From NCBI RefSeq assembly GCF_005239225.2, contig NC_133302.1:11627991-11691990 (forward strand): a DNA stretch of 64,000 nucleotides, written 5' to 3'. Within the stretch, counting starts at the first letter, position 1. Every line of letters begins with the position of its first letter. Positions 36,317-45,245 of the stretch are shown here, piece after piece. A program made the position numbers and the translations under genes. The notes under the pieces were generated by a model. That model saw only the letters and a list, made by a program, of their open reading frames with translations. It was not told where the DNA came from and did no database searches. Source of the DNA: Populus alba. Its lineage: Eukaryota > Streptophyta > Magnoliopsida > Malpighiales > Salicaceae.

Positions 36317-36490
36317 GATGAAAAAAGTGAAAATGCAATCATACCACCTATATGTAGGCCAGCTGTAGTCTCACAAACTCTCTCTCTCTTTATTAATTAT
36401 TTATTTTGAAAAAGCATGTATGTACAGGTAGTTGTGATTGTGGCTCACATCTTCCCTTGGTTTTACGTCCAAGAACGGCTTAAACGCCCT

Positions 36491-36904
36491 CTATGGGTCG
36501 GGGATAGGCTTCCCATCCAGTTTTCTTAAAAACTGGCAAACAGGGTCTTTTTTAGTCAGATTCCCAAGACTAAGTCGATCATGTTCTTTATGGAATTGTG
36601 GCCATAAATCATGAATTACACGATGTACATCTCCACTAGGATGCGTCTCAAGGGTCAACAAAAGATTATCTAAAGACCCCTTACTCAGGCCATCCTTAAT
36701 GAATTGTATCTTATCTTCACGGTTTACAGTTACCATTCCTAAAGAACGACATGTTGCATTACAAGTCCATCTGGCACATCTGTGACAGACTTTCAGTCGT
36801 TTTGCACGACGTTTCTTTGCAAAAAGTGCTTTTACCTGTTCCAGGCATGTGTGAAATGAAAGAATTGAATGACTCACCTGATAATCGAAACCTTTGCTTC
36901 AATT
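36491..36904 (-). CDS. virus NABP-like basic cysteine-rich protein, C-terminal part (cargo)
   Basis: Open frame without an ATG at its 5' end (open from about 36904). It carries a basic run AKKRRAKRLK followed at once by a Cys cluster CHRCARWTCNATC (36749-36788; spacing CX2CX4CX3C), then VNREDKIQFIKDG. A basic arm joined to CHRC and a following FI.xG block is the pattern of the small nucleic-acid-binding proteins of carlaviruses and relatives (Viral_NABP), some of which suppress RNA silencing. The last 60 residues (HPSGDVHRVIHDLWPQFHKE onward) are not familiar. It overlaps the 37041-36874 frame, shifted by one base, so the two are probably one gene with a 1-nt lesion or a sequencing error. A 42-nt splice (GTGAGT..ACAG) was considered, but it gives a stop. 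The viral relationship is from memory of motif layout. Confidence 0.5.
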
Positions 36905-37041
36905 AACCAACGGATATCTTCAGGAATTCCATGATTCATTAACAACCTCAATCTTGCACACCTAGCACGGTAAATTTTATTAATCGCATTTGGAGGCAAA
37001 GCGGGAAAATACCTTTTCAACTTTTCAAGAGTGGTGTCCAT
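36874..37041 (-). CDS. virus NABP-like protein, N-terminal part (cargo)
   Basis: 55-residue ORF from ATG 37041 (MDTTLEKLKRYFPALPPN) with the block KIYRARCARLRLL and IPEDIRWLIEAKVSI, ending at a TGA (36876-36874). Small viral cysteine-rich proteins of the carlavirus type also have an N-terminal helix of this kind (ARxxC followed by an amphipathic I..L..A stretch) before their basic arm, so I read it as the N-terminus of the protein continued in the frame at 36904-36491. A TATA-like TATAATTC lies 57 bases upstream (37091-37098), with a pyrimidine-rich leader. It might also be an unrelated small protein. Confidence 0.45.
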   Translation of the reverse strand: MDTTLEKLKRYFPALPPNAINKIYRARCARLRLLMNHGIPEDIRWLIEAKVSIIR

Positions 37042-37236
37042 TTTCAAAAGAGAATTAGAGAAGCGATTCAAAGAAGGAAGAAAGAGCTAAGAATTATACA
37101 AAAATATACAGATATCAGTTATTTGGGAAACTGAAAAAACCGACTTAAGTCACGGAGTACCGTTATCCGCCATTTGACCGGGGTGAAAGAGAGACTAGCA
37201 AAAACAACAAAACACAAAACAATGTGAGAAAAAGAA

Positions 37237-38817
37237 TCAATCTTTATATACAGGATCACTCAATTCAATAGAGTCATTTTCAACCGAAAAATTATCAAAA
37301 TAAACTTTCAAACGATGCCCATTTACCTTGAAAACATTGCCATTCTTTGGATTCTCAATATCACAGGCCCCATATGGATACACATGTTTCACAATAAAAG
37401 GACCGCTCCATCTTGTTCTTAGTTTTCCAGGAAATAAATGGAGTCGAGAATTATAAAGCAAGACTTTTTGACCAACATTGAATGTTTTTCTCAGTATTTT
37501 CTTGTCATGAAACTCTTTAATTCTTGCTTTATGAATTTTTGAATTGTCATATGCATCATTTCTTATTTCCTCAAGCTCATTTATTTGCAATTTTCGCAGC
37601 TGACTAGCATCATCAAGGCTTGAATTGAAAGCTTTAATAGCCCAATAAGCTTTATGTTCAATTTCCACAGGCAAGTGACAAGGTTTTCCATAGACTAGTC
37701 TATTAAGGTGACATACCTAATGATGTTTTATAAGCAGTTCGATAAGCCCAAAGTGCATCATTAAGTCTTAAAGACCAGTCTTTCCTATTAGGGTTCACTG
37801 TTTTCTCCAAGATCTGTTTGAGCTCCCTATTAGCAAGCTCTACTTGTCCACTTGTCTGAGGGTGATAAGGGGTGGCAACTTTATGTGTGATTCCATATTT
37901 CTTCATTAAAGACTCAAAATGGCTTGTTGCAAAAGTGTGTTCCACCGTCACTTATCATGGCTCGAGGGATTCCAAATCGACTTAAAATGTTTTCTTTCAA
38001 AAAACTTTATCACTATTTTGTGATCATTGGTTCGACTTGGAATTGCCTCTATCCATTTTGAAACATAATCTACTGCGACCAATATGTACAAGAAACCAAA
38101 TGATGGAGGAAATGGACCCATGAAATCTATACCCCAACAATCAAAGATCTCAATGACAAGAATAGGGTTTAAAGGCATCATGTGACGTTTCGAAATAGAT
38201 CCCAACTTTTGACAATTTTCACAAATCTTACAGAATGCATGTGAGTCTTTGAACATGGTGGGCCAGTAAAATCCACTTTGTAAGATTTTTGCAGTTGTCT
38301 TTCTTGATGAGAAATGACCCCCACATGCCTCAGAATGACAAAATTTAATGACACTACTTACCTCATTGTCAGGAATGCATCTTCGAAATATTTGATCAGG
38401 ACAATATTTGAATAAATAAGGGTCATCCCAATAAAAGTTCTTCACTTCGTTCAAGAACTTTCTTTTGTCTTGGGTACTCCAATGAGCTGGCAATTGTCCT
38501 GAAACAAGAAAATTAACAATATTAGCAAACCAAGGCATCGTAGAGACAGAAAATAAAGATTCATCAGGAAAGTAGTCATCGATTGGTGTAATGTCAGATC
38601 TCGAATCGGTTGTCAATCTTGACAAATGATCTGCGACAACATTTTCGGTGCCTTTCTTGTCTTTGATTGTGATATCAAATTCTTGAAGTAACAAAATCCA
38701 CCGCACCAATCTAGCCTTAGAATCTTTCTTAGAGAGAAGATATTTCAATGCTGCATGATCACTAAAAAACAACAACAGGTGAGCCAACAAGATAAGATCT
38801 GAACTTGTCACATGCAA
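37237..38817 (-). pseudogene. Athila integrase, with RNase H end, frameshifted
   Basis: Continuation of pol. From 38817 the frame gives the RNase H end ([20 protein letters not shown], then VVADHLSRL), the zinc-binding integrase N-terminus ([20 protein letters not shown] to [11 protein letters not shown]) and the core [11 protein letters not shown] with [13 protein letters not shown]. Compared with Athila-1, single-base insertions interrupt it at about 38764-38769 (T run), 37999-38004 (T run), 37918-37921 (T run) and 37694 (A). The remaining core ([18 protein letters not shown]) and C-terminal part (HKAYWAIKAF to ELSDPVYKD, stop at 37237) sit in other frames. All domains are present; only the reading frame is broken. 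Confidence 0.9.
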
Positions 38818-40330
38818 ATACTACTGCAAGTAATTCTTTTTCAGTGGTAGTGTAATTCATTTGAGCACTATTTAAAGTTTTACTTGCATAGTAAATCACA
38901 TAAGGTTTCTTATCTTTCCTTTGTCCCAAGACAGCACCCACGGCATAATCACTAGCGTCACACATTATTTCAAAAGGTAATGACCAATCAGGAGGTTGAA
39001 TGACAGGAGCAGAAGTAAGCAAGTTTTTAAGTTTAACAAAGGCTTCCTCACAATGTTCAGTCCATTCAAAAATATTATCCTTTGTTAGAAGGTTACTCAA
39101 GGGCTTAGATATTACACTAAAATCTTTGATGAACCTTCTGTAAAAACCAGCATGTCCTAAGAATGATCTAACATCTTTAACAGATTTTGGTGTTGGTAAG
39201 TTGGCAATTAACTCGATTTTAGATTTGTCAACCTCAATTCCTTTCGATGAAACAATGTGACCAAGTACAATGCCGTTTGTTACCATAAAGTGACATTTTT
39301 CCCAATTCAGTACAAGATTCTTCTCTTCACACCTGCTCAAAACCTTTTCTAAGTTAGTCAAACAATCATCAAATGAATCACCAAAAACAGAAAAATCATC
39401 CATAAAAATTTCAAGAAAACGTTCAACCATATCACTGAATATGCTAAGCATGCATCTTTGAAACGTGGCTGGTGCATTACATAATCCAAAAGGCATCCTT
39501 CGATATGCAAAAGTACCAAATGGACATGTGAAAGTAGTCTTCTCTTGATCTTCCAATGCAATTTCAATTTGATTGTAACCTGAATAACCATCTAGGAAAC
39601 AATAAAATTCATGACCTGCAACTCTTTCTAGGATTTGGTCCATGAAAGGTAAAGGGAAATGATCTTTTCTAGTCATTGAATTAAGTTTCCTATAGTCAAT
39701 GCACATGCGCCAACCCGTAACAGTCCTAGTTGGAATTAACTCATTTTTCTCATTTGTTATCACAGTGACTCCAGACTTTTTGGGTACAACTTGGGTAGGA
39801 CTTACCCATTTGCTGTCAGAAATAGGATAAATGATTCCATTATCTAGAAGCTTAATGACTTCATTTTTCACTACTTCTTTCATATTAGGATTAAGCCTTC
39901 GTTGCATTTCTCTAGAGGGTTTAGCATTTTCCTCCAAATAAATCCTGTGTGTGCAAATCAAAGGGCTAATTCCTTTTATGTCAGCTATGGTCCATCCTAA
40001 TGCATTTTTGTGCATTTTCAGAGTCTGTAATAACTTACCTTCTTGATGTGCATTAAGTTTGGAAGAGATTATTACCGGAAAAGTTTCATTTTCTCCCAAA
40101 AATGAGTATTTGAGATTAAATGGTAACGGCTTCAATTCAGGTTTTTGGTGTTGAACACTTGAAGGTATGGGCTCAATTGATCGTGGTGGCAATTCTTCAA
40201 TTTGTGGTCTCCAATTGCATGCCTTTGATTCCTGAAAGTAGACCATTTGCAAATCATCAGATTCATCAATCTCAGTTTCACTGGAAGTGGTTTGAAATTG
40301 ATCATGAACTAATTTTTCAATAAAGTCCAC
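38762..40330 (-). CDS. Athila reverse transcriptase and start of RNase H
   Basis: 522-residue frame. RT blocks: [20 protein letters not shown] (209-228), [11 protein letters not shown] (246-256), [20 protein letters not shown] (270-289) and the catalytic FMDD (309-312; Athila elements have F instead of Y). Then [33 protein letters not shown], and the RNase H start [15 protein letters not shown] and [19 protein letters not shown]. It ends early through one extra T at 38764-38769. The true pol frame is continuous with gag-protease upstream but is separated by one missing base near 40370. Confidence 0.92.
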   Translation of the reverse strand: MDFIEKLVHDQFQTTSSETEIDESDDLQMVYFQESKACNWRPQIEELPPRSIEPIPSSVQHQKPELKPLPFNLKYSFLGENETFPVIISSKLNAHQEGKLLQTLKMHKNALGWTIADIKGISPLICTHRIYLEENAKPSREMQRRLNPNMKEVVKNEVIKLLDNGIIYPISDSKWVSPTQVVPKKSGVTVITNEKNELIPTRTVTGWRMCIDYRKLNSMTRKDHFPLPFMDQILERVAGHEFYCFLDGYSGYNQIEIALEDQEKTTFTCPFGTFAYRRMPFGLCNAPATFQRCMLSIFSDMVERFLEIFMDDFSVFGDSFDDCLTNLEKVLSRCEEKNLVLNWEKCHFMVTNGIVLGHIVSSKGIEVDKSKIELIANLPTPKSVKDVRSFLGHAGFYRRFIKDFSVISKPLSNLLTKDNIFEWTEHCEEAFVKLKNLLTSAPVIQPPDWSLPFEIMCDASDYAVGAVLGQRKDKKPYVIYYASKTLNSAQMNYTTTEKELLAVVFACDKFRSYLVGSPVVVF

Positions 40331-42567
40331 TTCCTGTAAATCATTATCATCTTCAGGTTGCTTGTAAATGTGAAAATATTCATCTCCAATGTCATGTTTC
40401 CAAATGATAGCTTCATCAGTCCATTCCTACAATTAATCAATGCATTAGAAGTGGCAAGAAATGGACGTCCTAAAATGACAGGAATTGAATTACATGCTTC
40501 AACAGGTTGCGTGTCCAAGACAACAAAATCCACAGGATAAATGAATTTATCAACTTGTACCAACACATCTTCAATTATTCCTCTAGGCACTTTTACAGAT
40601 CTATCGGCGAGTAAAAGAGTTACAGAGGTTGGTTTTAACTCACCTAGATTGAGACTTTGAAAAACTGAATATGGAAGTAAATTCACACTAGCTCCAAGAT
40701 CAAGTAAGGCTCTTTCAATTTTATGTTCTCCAATAAAGCAAGAAATTGTAGGACAACCAGGGTCTTTATATTTCAAAGCATTATTGTTCTGAAGAATGGC
40801 ACTTACTTGTTCGGCTAAAAAGGCTTTCTTTTTCACATTCAGTTTTCTCTTCACAGTGCATAGATCTTTCAAAAATTTAGCATAGGAAGGTACCTGTTTA
40901 ATAGCATCCAACAAAGGTATATTGATCCTTACCTGTTTGAAAATTTCAAAGATTTCAGAGTTGTGATTGACTTTCCTTTGTTTGGTCATGGCATGAGGAA
41001 ATGGAAGTGCTGGCGGGGAATCAGCATTTTCTTTGCAATGTTCAGGTTCAACCCCTTCCTTACCCTCAGAGATAGACTCATCATCTTTCTCACAAGGTTC
41101 AAGAATGGGTTTTTCAATAACCTTACCACTACGAAGAGTGATGACTGATTTGACTTGATCCATGTGTTGGCTTCCAGAACTACTTGCATTTGCATTGTAT
41201 TGCCCCTTTGGATTTTGCTGTGGTTGAGAAGGAAACTTACCTTTCTCTTGGAAACTGAGAGCAGTTGTTAATTTTGCAAGAGCATCTTTAAAATCGGTCA
41301 TGCTTTGAGCAAGTTGAGTATTGATTGTCTCCTGCTTTTCAATGAATGCATGCAATGTTTCCTCAAAATTTCTTCTAGGAGGTGGAGCATAAGGAGGTGC
41401 ATATCCATGAGAATTTTGGAAATTATGGTGTGCTTGAAACGGTGGATGTGAAGTTTGTGCATTGTTGCTATCACTCTTCCAACTAAAATTTGGGTGATTT
41501 CTCCAACCAGGGTTATATGTTTGTGAGTATGGGTTATGGTTGGGTCTTTGGAAACTGTTTAAAGCATGGGCTTGTTCATGGAGGCATTCCTTGAAAGAAG
41601 GCAAAGTTGGACAATCATTGGTTGCATGCTCATTTGTTTCACAGATTTGACACACAATATCTTGAACAGATTTTAATTGACCACTTTTTTTCAATTCAAG
41701 TGCCTCGACTTTTCTAGCTAAAGATGCAAACTTGGCTTGGAGGTCATGATCTTCCCTAAGGTTGTGCATACCCCCACTAGATGTATGAGGTTGAGTTTTA
41801 CCTGGTGCCTCATAAGTACCTGTGGTGTCCCAATTTTGAGCATTTTCAGCTAGCAAGTCTAGGTACTCTATTGCTTCATTAGGGTCTTTATCTTCAAAGG
41901 TTCCATTGCACATCAATTCAACCATTTGCCTATCTCTAGGTGTTAAACCTTCATAAAAATGTGAAACCAATCTCCATGTTTCAAAACCATGATGTGGGCA
42001 AGTATTAAGCAAATCTCGATACCTATCCCAACATTGGTAAAATGTTTCTCCTGGTTTTTGAGTGAAAGTGATGATTTGTCTTTTGAAAGAGTTTGTTCTG
42101 TGAGATGGAAAAAACTTCTTTAAAAATTGTTGTTGCATATCATCCCAAGCACGAATGGATCCTGGTCTCAAATTTTGTAGCCATGTTTTAGCTTTATCTT
42201 TTAATGAAAAAGGAAAAAGCTTTAATCGAATGGTGTTCATGCTACAATTTGAGTCATTATAGGTATTACAGACCTCCTCAAATTCCCTTAAATGCAAGTA
42301 TGGATTTTCTAAGTCTAAGCCATGAAAAGATGGTAAAAGTTGAATAATGCCTGGCTTAAAATTAAAATGAGATGCATCAGGAGGGAAAACTATGCATGAG
42401 GGTGCACTTGTTCTTGTGGGATTCATGTGGTCTCTAAGTGTTCTTCTATGGTTATTCTCATTATTCTCATTATGAAGTGATTGATTATCTTCTTCGGCCA
42501 TATTTTCTGAAAATGATGAGGATACCCTACAAAGTCGACCACTTAATGTACGTGACCAAACTCTCAT
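40309..42567 (-). CDS. Athila gag and protease
   Basis: 752-residue frame; the likely gag start is MAEEDNQS (residue 23), as in the other copies. Gag core is at about 85-245 (FHGLDLENPY, KAKTWLQNLRPGSIRAWDDM, ETFYQCWDRYRDLLNTCPHH). The zinc knuckle CQICETNEHATNDC is at 306-319 (CX2CX4HX4C). A Pro/Asn-rich linker follows, then the aspartic protease with LLDLGASVNLLPYSVF (621-636; DLGAS is the Athila form of DSGAS). The frame ends after EMNIF: compared with Athila-1 one A is missing in ttttca(a)cattt near 40370, so the protein is fused to 20 out-of-frame residues instead of RT. Confidence 0.93.
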   Translation of the reverse strand: MRVWSRTLSGRLCRVSSSFSENMAEEDNQSLHNENNENNHRRTLRDHMNPTRTSAPSCIVFPPDASHFNFKPGIIQLLPSFHGLDLENPYLHLREFEEVCNTYNDSNCSMNTIRLKLFPFSLKDKAKTWLQNLRPGSIRAWDDMQQQFLKKFFPSHRTNSFKRQIITFTQKPGETFYQCWDRYRDLLNTCPHHGFETWRLVSHFYEGLTPRDRQMVELMCNGTFEDKDPNEAIEYLDLLAENAQNWDTTGTYEAPGKTQPHTSSGGMHNLREDHDLQAKFASLARKVEALELKKSGQLKSVQDIVCQICETNEHATNDCPTLPSFKECLHEQAHALNSFQRPNHNPYSQTYNPGWRNHPNFSWKSDSNNAQTSHPPFQAHHNFQNSHGYAPPYAPPPRRNFEETLHAFIEKQETINTQLAQSMTDFKDALAKLTTALSFQEKGKFPSQPQQNPKGQYNANASSSGSQHMDQVKSVITLRSGKVIEKPILEPCEKDDESISEGKEGVEPEHCKENADSPPALPFPHAMTKQRKVNHNSEIFEIFKQVRINIPLLDAIKQVPSYAKFLKDLCTVKRKLNVKKKAFLAEQVSAILQNNNALKYKDPGCPTISCFIGEHKIERALLDLGASVNLLPYSVFQSLNLGELKPTSVTLLLADRSVKVPRGIIEDVLVQVDKFIYPVDFVVLDTQPVEACNSIPVILGRPFLATSNALINCRNGLMKLSFGNMTLEMNIFTFTSNLKMIMIYRKWTLLKN

Positions 42568-42717
42568 GCACGTGTAAGAAGAGAATAAAAGGAAGAAAAG
42601 AAAATAGAAGAAAAAGAAACTAAAGAAAACAAAACAAAAGAAACAAGAGTTAGAAAAAAAAATGAAAAGTGAAAGGAGAAAATAAAATAAATATTATAAT
42701 TTATACAAGAATTTACC

Positions 42718-42735
42718 TCCCCGGCAACGGCGCCA
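42718..42735 (-). other. primer-binding site, tRNA-Asp type (cargo-carrying Athila)
   Basis: Minus-strand TGGCGCCGTTGCCGGGGA, a perfect match to the site complementary to the tRNA-Asp 3' end typical of Athila, six bases from the 5' LTR. Confidence 0.95.
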
Positions 42736-42741
42736 AAAACT

Positions 42742-44457
42742 TGACACGACCAAAAGCTTGATGTCTCTTCCCAAGTGCAGGAGTGTCGAAGTAATAAATA
42801 ACCCGGCAAGACCGGGGTCGAACCACAGAGAGGTTAATTGTATAAATTATAAATAACAAGACAACAACAACAACAACAATAATAATACTCAGTACGTGGC
42901 GTTGTTATACCTGAGAATGATCTAAAGATCGGGTCACAGGTTTCCAGCCTATATACTGACTTTATGAAAAGATCAAAGATATATATTATATAATATAAAC
43001 AGAATGTAAATAATAATAATAATAATAACAATGATAATAATAATAATAACAGAAGATGAAGAAATTAATGAGAACTTTGAGATTGTAGATTAACGTAAGG
43101 ATTAAACAATGATAAAAACAAATGTCAAGGTTAGAGGATCCACTAATGGTACTTCAAACAAGTATAATATAAACTCTTATTACTCAATTGGAAACCACAC
43201 ATAAAGGAGGTTCCAATCAGATTATAAATTGTTAACATGATTACATTAATTATCTTATTCGAATAAAGCTAATACTTGTAAATGTTGGCAGGCATTCATG
43301 ATTATAACTTATGTTAACAACAAATCAAGTTCCTTTCATAGCTCAGGTGTCGGTTAAACCATACAGTATGGGCTATGAAAGTGCCAAGTATTTGTTGTAC
43401 CAAGTGTTACACAACATAAATCTAGATTAACCATTTAACAAGCAAAGTATTAAAGTGAACAAGATAACAAATATAAAACATGTTAGTATCCAACGTTAAG
43501 GTCCATGTTAAGTTTATATTATACTTGTTCTTACACCATTAGTGTACCCTTTTCACCTTGACATAATTAACTTAGCTAGACATAATAAAAGAAAGAAACA
43601 TAAATGAGCAAGACAAGAACATAAATGAGAAAGAAGTTAACTAGACAAAGGAAAGGAAATGAAGTGCATAAACTTGATATTAATGAAAGCAAGACATAAG
43701 CAATACAAAGAGAGAAAGCAAGAGCATGATCTTGATCTGAACACCAAGATGCCTCAATACATGGTAAGTGCCTCCTTTTATAGGCCAAAATTTGGAACTA
43801 TTGATTTGTTGACTAATTGATGAGTGGGTGGCCACATCTTGACTAGATAACAATCCTTATCTTCTTGTCTGATCAAGACGTCATTGATAACATCATAATT
43901 TGCCCAGAATCCTCAAGAATGTTCTAGGAAATTGTCTCAGCTTTCCAACAAAAAAAAGATGAGGTCATTTGGACTTCTAGAACTCAAGATATGGGCTGAA
44001 CACTAAATAGTGTTTGGGCTGCAGGACAGCTTCGGACTTCTTCGTTGTTCCTTCAATTTGGACTTCAAAACGACCTTTTCAAATCTTGGGCTCCTCATGA
44101 AAGTTGTAGGCCTTTGTCTTACCTTTCCATCCATATAAAGTGGACCTAAATCCGAAATCTAGAGCTCCAGATATGATCCAATTACCGAGCAATGTTCCGG
44201 TTTGGACTGCACCGACATCTCTTTTCTAAGTTTGGCCATCTCTTTGTCCTTTAACTTTCAATGCTTAAACTCATCAATCAATCCTTTTATTTATGTGATA
44301 GTCCTGCATTTAAAATGAGCATTTACCATAAATTAAGGTATCTTATAATATCAAACTTGTTATTATAAAACATGCTTTAGTTAAGGAGTTATTGATACTT
44401 CAAGTGCAAAATGATGATATAAAACCTTGATAAACATGCACTTTTAAGTATTAATCA
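42742..44457 (-). repeat. 5' LTR of the cargo-carrying Athila
   Basis: 1716 bp, nearly identical to 32629-34345. Its outer end TGATTAATAC is at 44457. Short ORFs at the same place in both LTRs (e.g. 43576-43788 and 33464-33676) are chance frames of LTR sequence. Confidence 0.95.
43774..43782 (-). promoter_or_regulatory. TATA box of the 5' LTR (cargo-carrying Athila)
   Basis: Minus-strand gccTATAAAAGGaggca, identical to the box of Athila-1. It should drive the genomic transcript through gag-pol and the cargo. Confidence 0.75.
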
Positions 44458-44462
44458 ATATT

Positions 44463-45245
44463 GATAGCCATGCAGTTTCAGACTGTGTGGGAATTGGTAC
44501 GGGCTGCTCAGGGTATGGAGAGGGTCATAAAGGATACCCCGAAGTCAGTGGGCGAGCAGAGTCAGGCAATGGGAGCTAAAGGGAGAGATTTTGAGCTTTT
44601 GACTGGGAGACCTCCTCTTTTAAAGCAGGGGAAGAGTGGACAATCATCATGACAGTTCCAAAGAAGAGGTGCGAGTTTCACCCAGGAGGGAGCTTAGGAG
44701 GATCTAGACCGATCAGTGGAAGAGAAGCTTGGGGAGGACAGTCTAGACAGGGAGTTAGAACTGCTGGAGGGTCTACAGAGCAGAAGGGACCCGGATATCC
44801 ATTTTGTCAGAGGTGTGAGTAGCGACACCTCGGAAATTGTTCTGTAATGCCGGGGAGATGTTATATTTGTAAGGGTGAGGGGCATCGATGGAGAGAGTGC
44901 CTGCATGTAGGCAGGGGTTGTTACTATTATGGGGACATGAGTCACAGGAAGAAGGATTGTCCTCGTAGAACCATAGAGGGAGTCCATGGTCAGAGGACTG
45001 AGGTTTAGAGCCAACAACAATCAGTGACAGTTGATCGTCCTATCAGGTCTACTCAGTTAGGGACAAGTGCCACTCGTGGGAGGCCCAGAAATCAAGAGGG
45101 GAGGACTCAGGGTCGGGTATATCACATGACCCATGAGGATGTGGGAGCTGTACCTGATGTGGTGGCAGGTACTTTATAGTTAGATACAATACAAGTTTAT
45201 GCTTTAATTGATCCTGGAGCTAGTCATTCCTTTATATCTAGTAAC
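44463..45245 (+). pseudogene. chromovirus gag end, zinc knuckle and protease start
   Basis: Continues gag after the Athila insertion: LIAMQFQTVWELVRAAQGME, then KSGQSS and a stop at 44650. A CX2C..C knuckle follows (CYICKGEGHRWREC, about 44859-44900), with a degenerate second one. The protease motif ALIDPGASHSFISSNLG is near 45200-45250. Stops at 44650, 45007 and 45177 replace GGA or CAG-type codons. Confidence 0.85.

Larger units (their letters stand above)
32629..44457 (-). mobile_element. young Athila-type retrotransposon with LOG and virus-like cysteine-rich protein cargo
   Basis: 11,829 bp, minus strand, flanked by the duplication ATATT (32624-32628, 44458-44462). LTRs are 1716-1717 bp, TG..CA, differing by eye only by one A in a homopolymer. 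The primer site is of tRNA-Asp type, the diagnostic site of Athila. Order in element sense: 5' LTR, PBS, gag-protease (42567-40309), RT-RNase H (40330-38762), integrase (38817-37237), a basic cysteine-rich ORF pair (37041-36491), a LOG-like enzyme (36244-35591), a 3' leader with a 152-bp tandem duplication, a polypurine tract and the 3' LTR. The two accessory ORFs occupy the place of the Athila env-like gene. Pol has five single-base indels. Confidence 0.95.

Noticed and set aside
36780..36890. 42-nt intron joining the two cysteine-rich frames (GTGAGT..ACAG)
   Set aside because: Too short for plants and the join gives a stop. A 98-nt alternative would remove the basic arm and first Cys. A 1-nt lesion or error is simpler.
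42438..42623. Frames antisense to Athila gag (also 40120-40540, 40963-41148)
   Set aside because: Shadows of the well-supported gag-protease frame.
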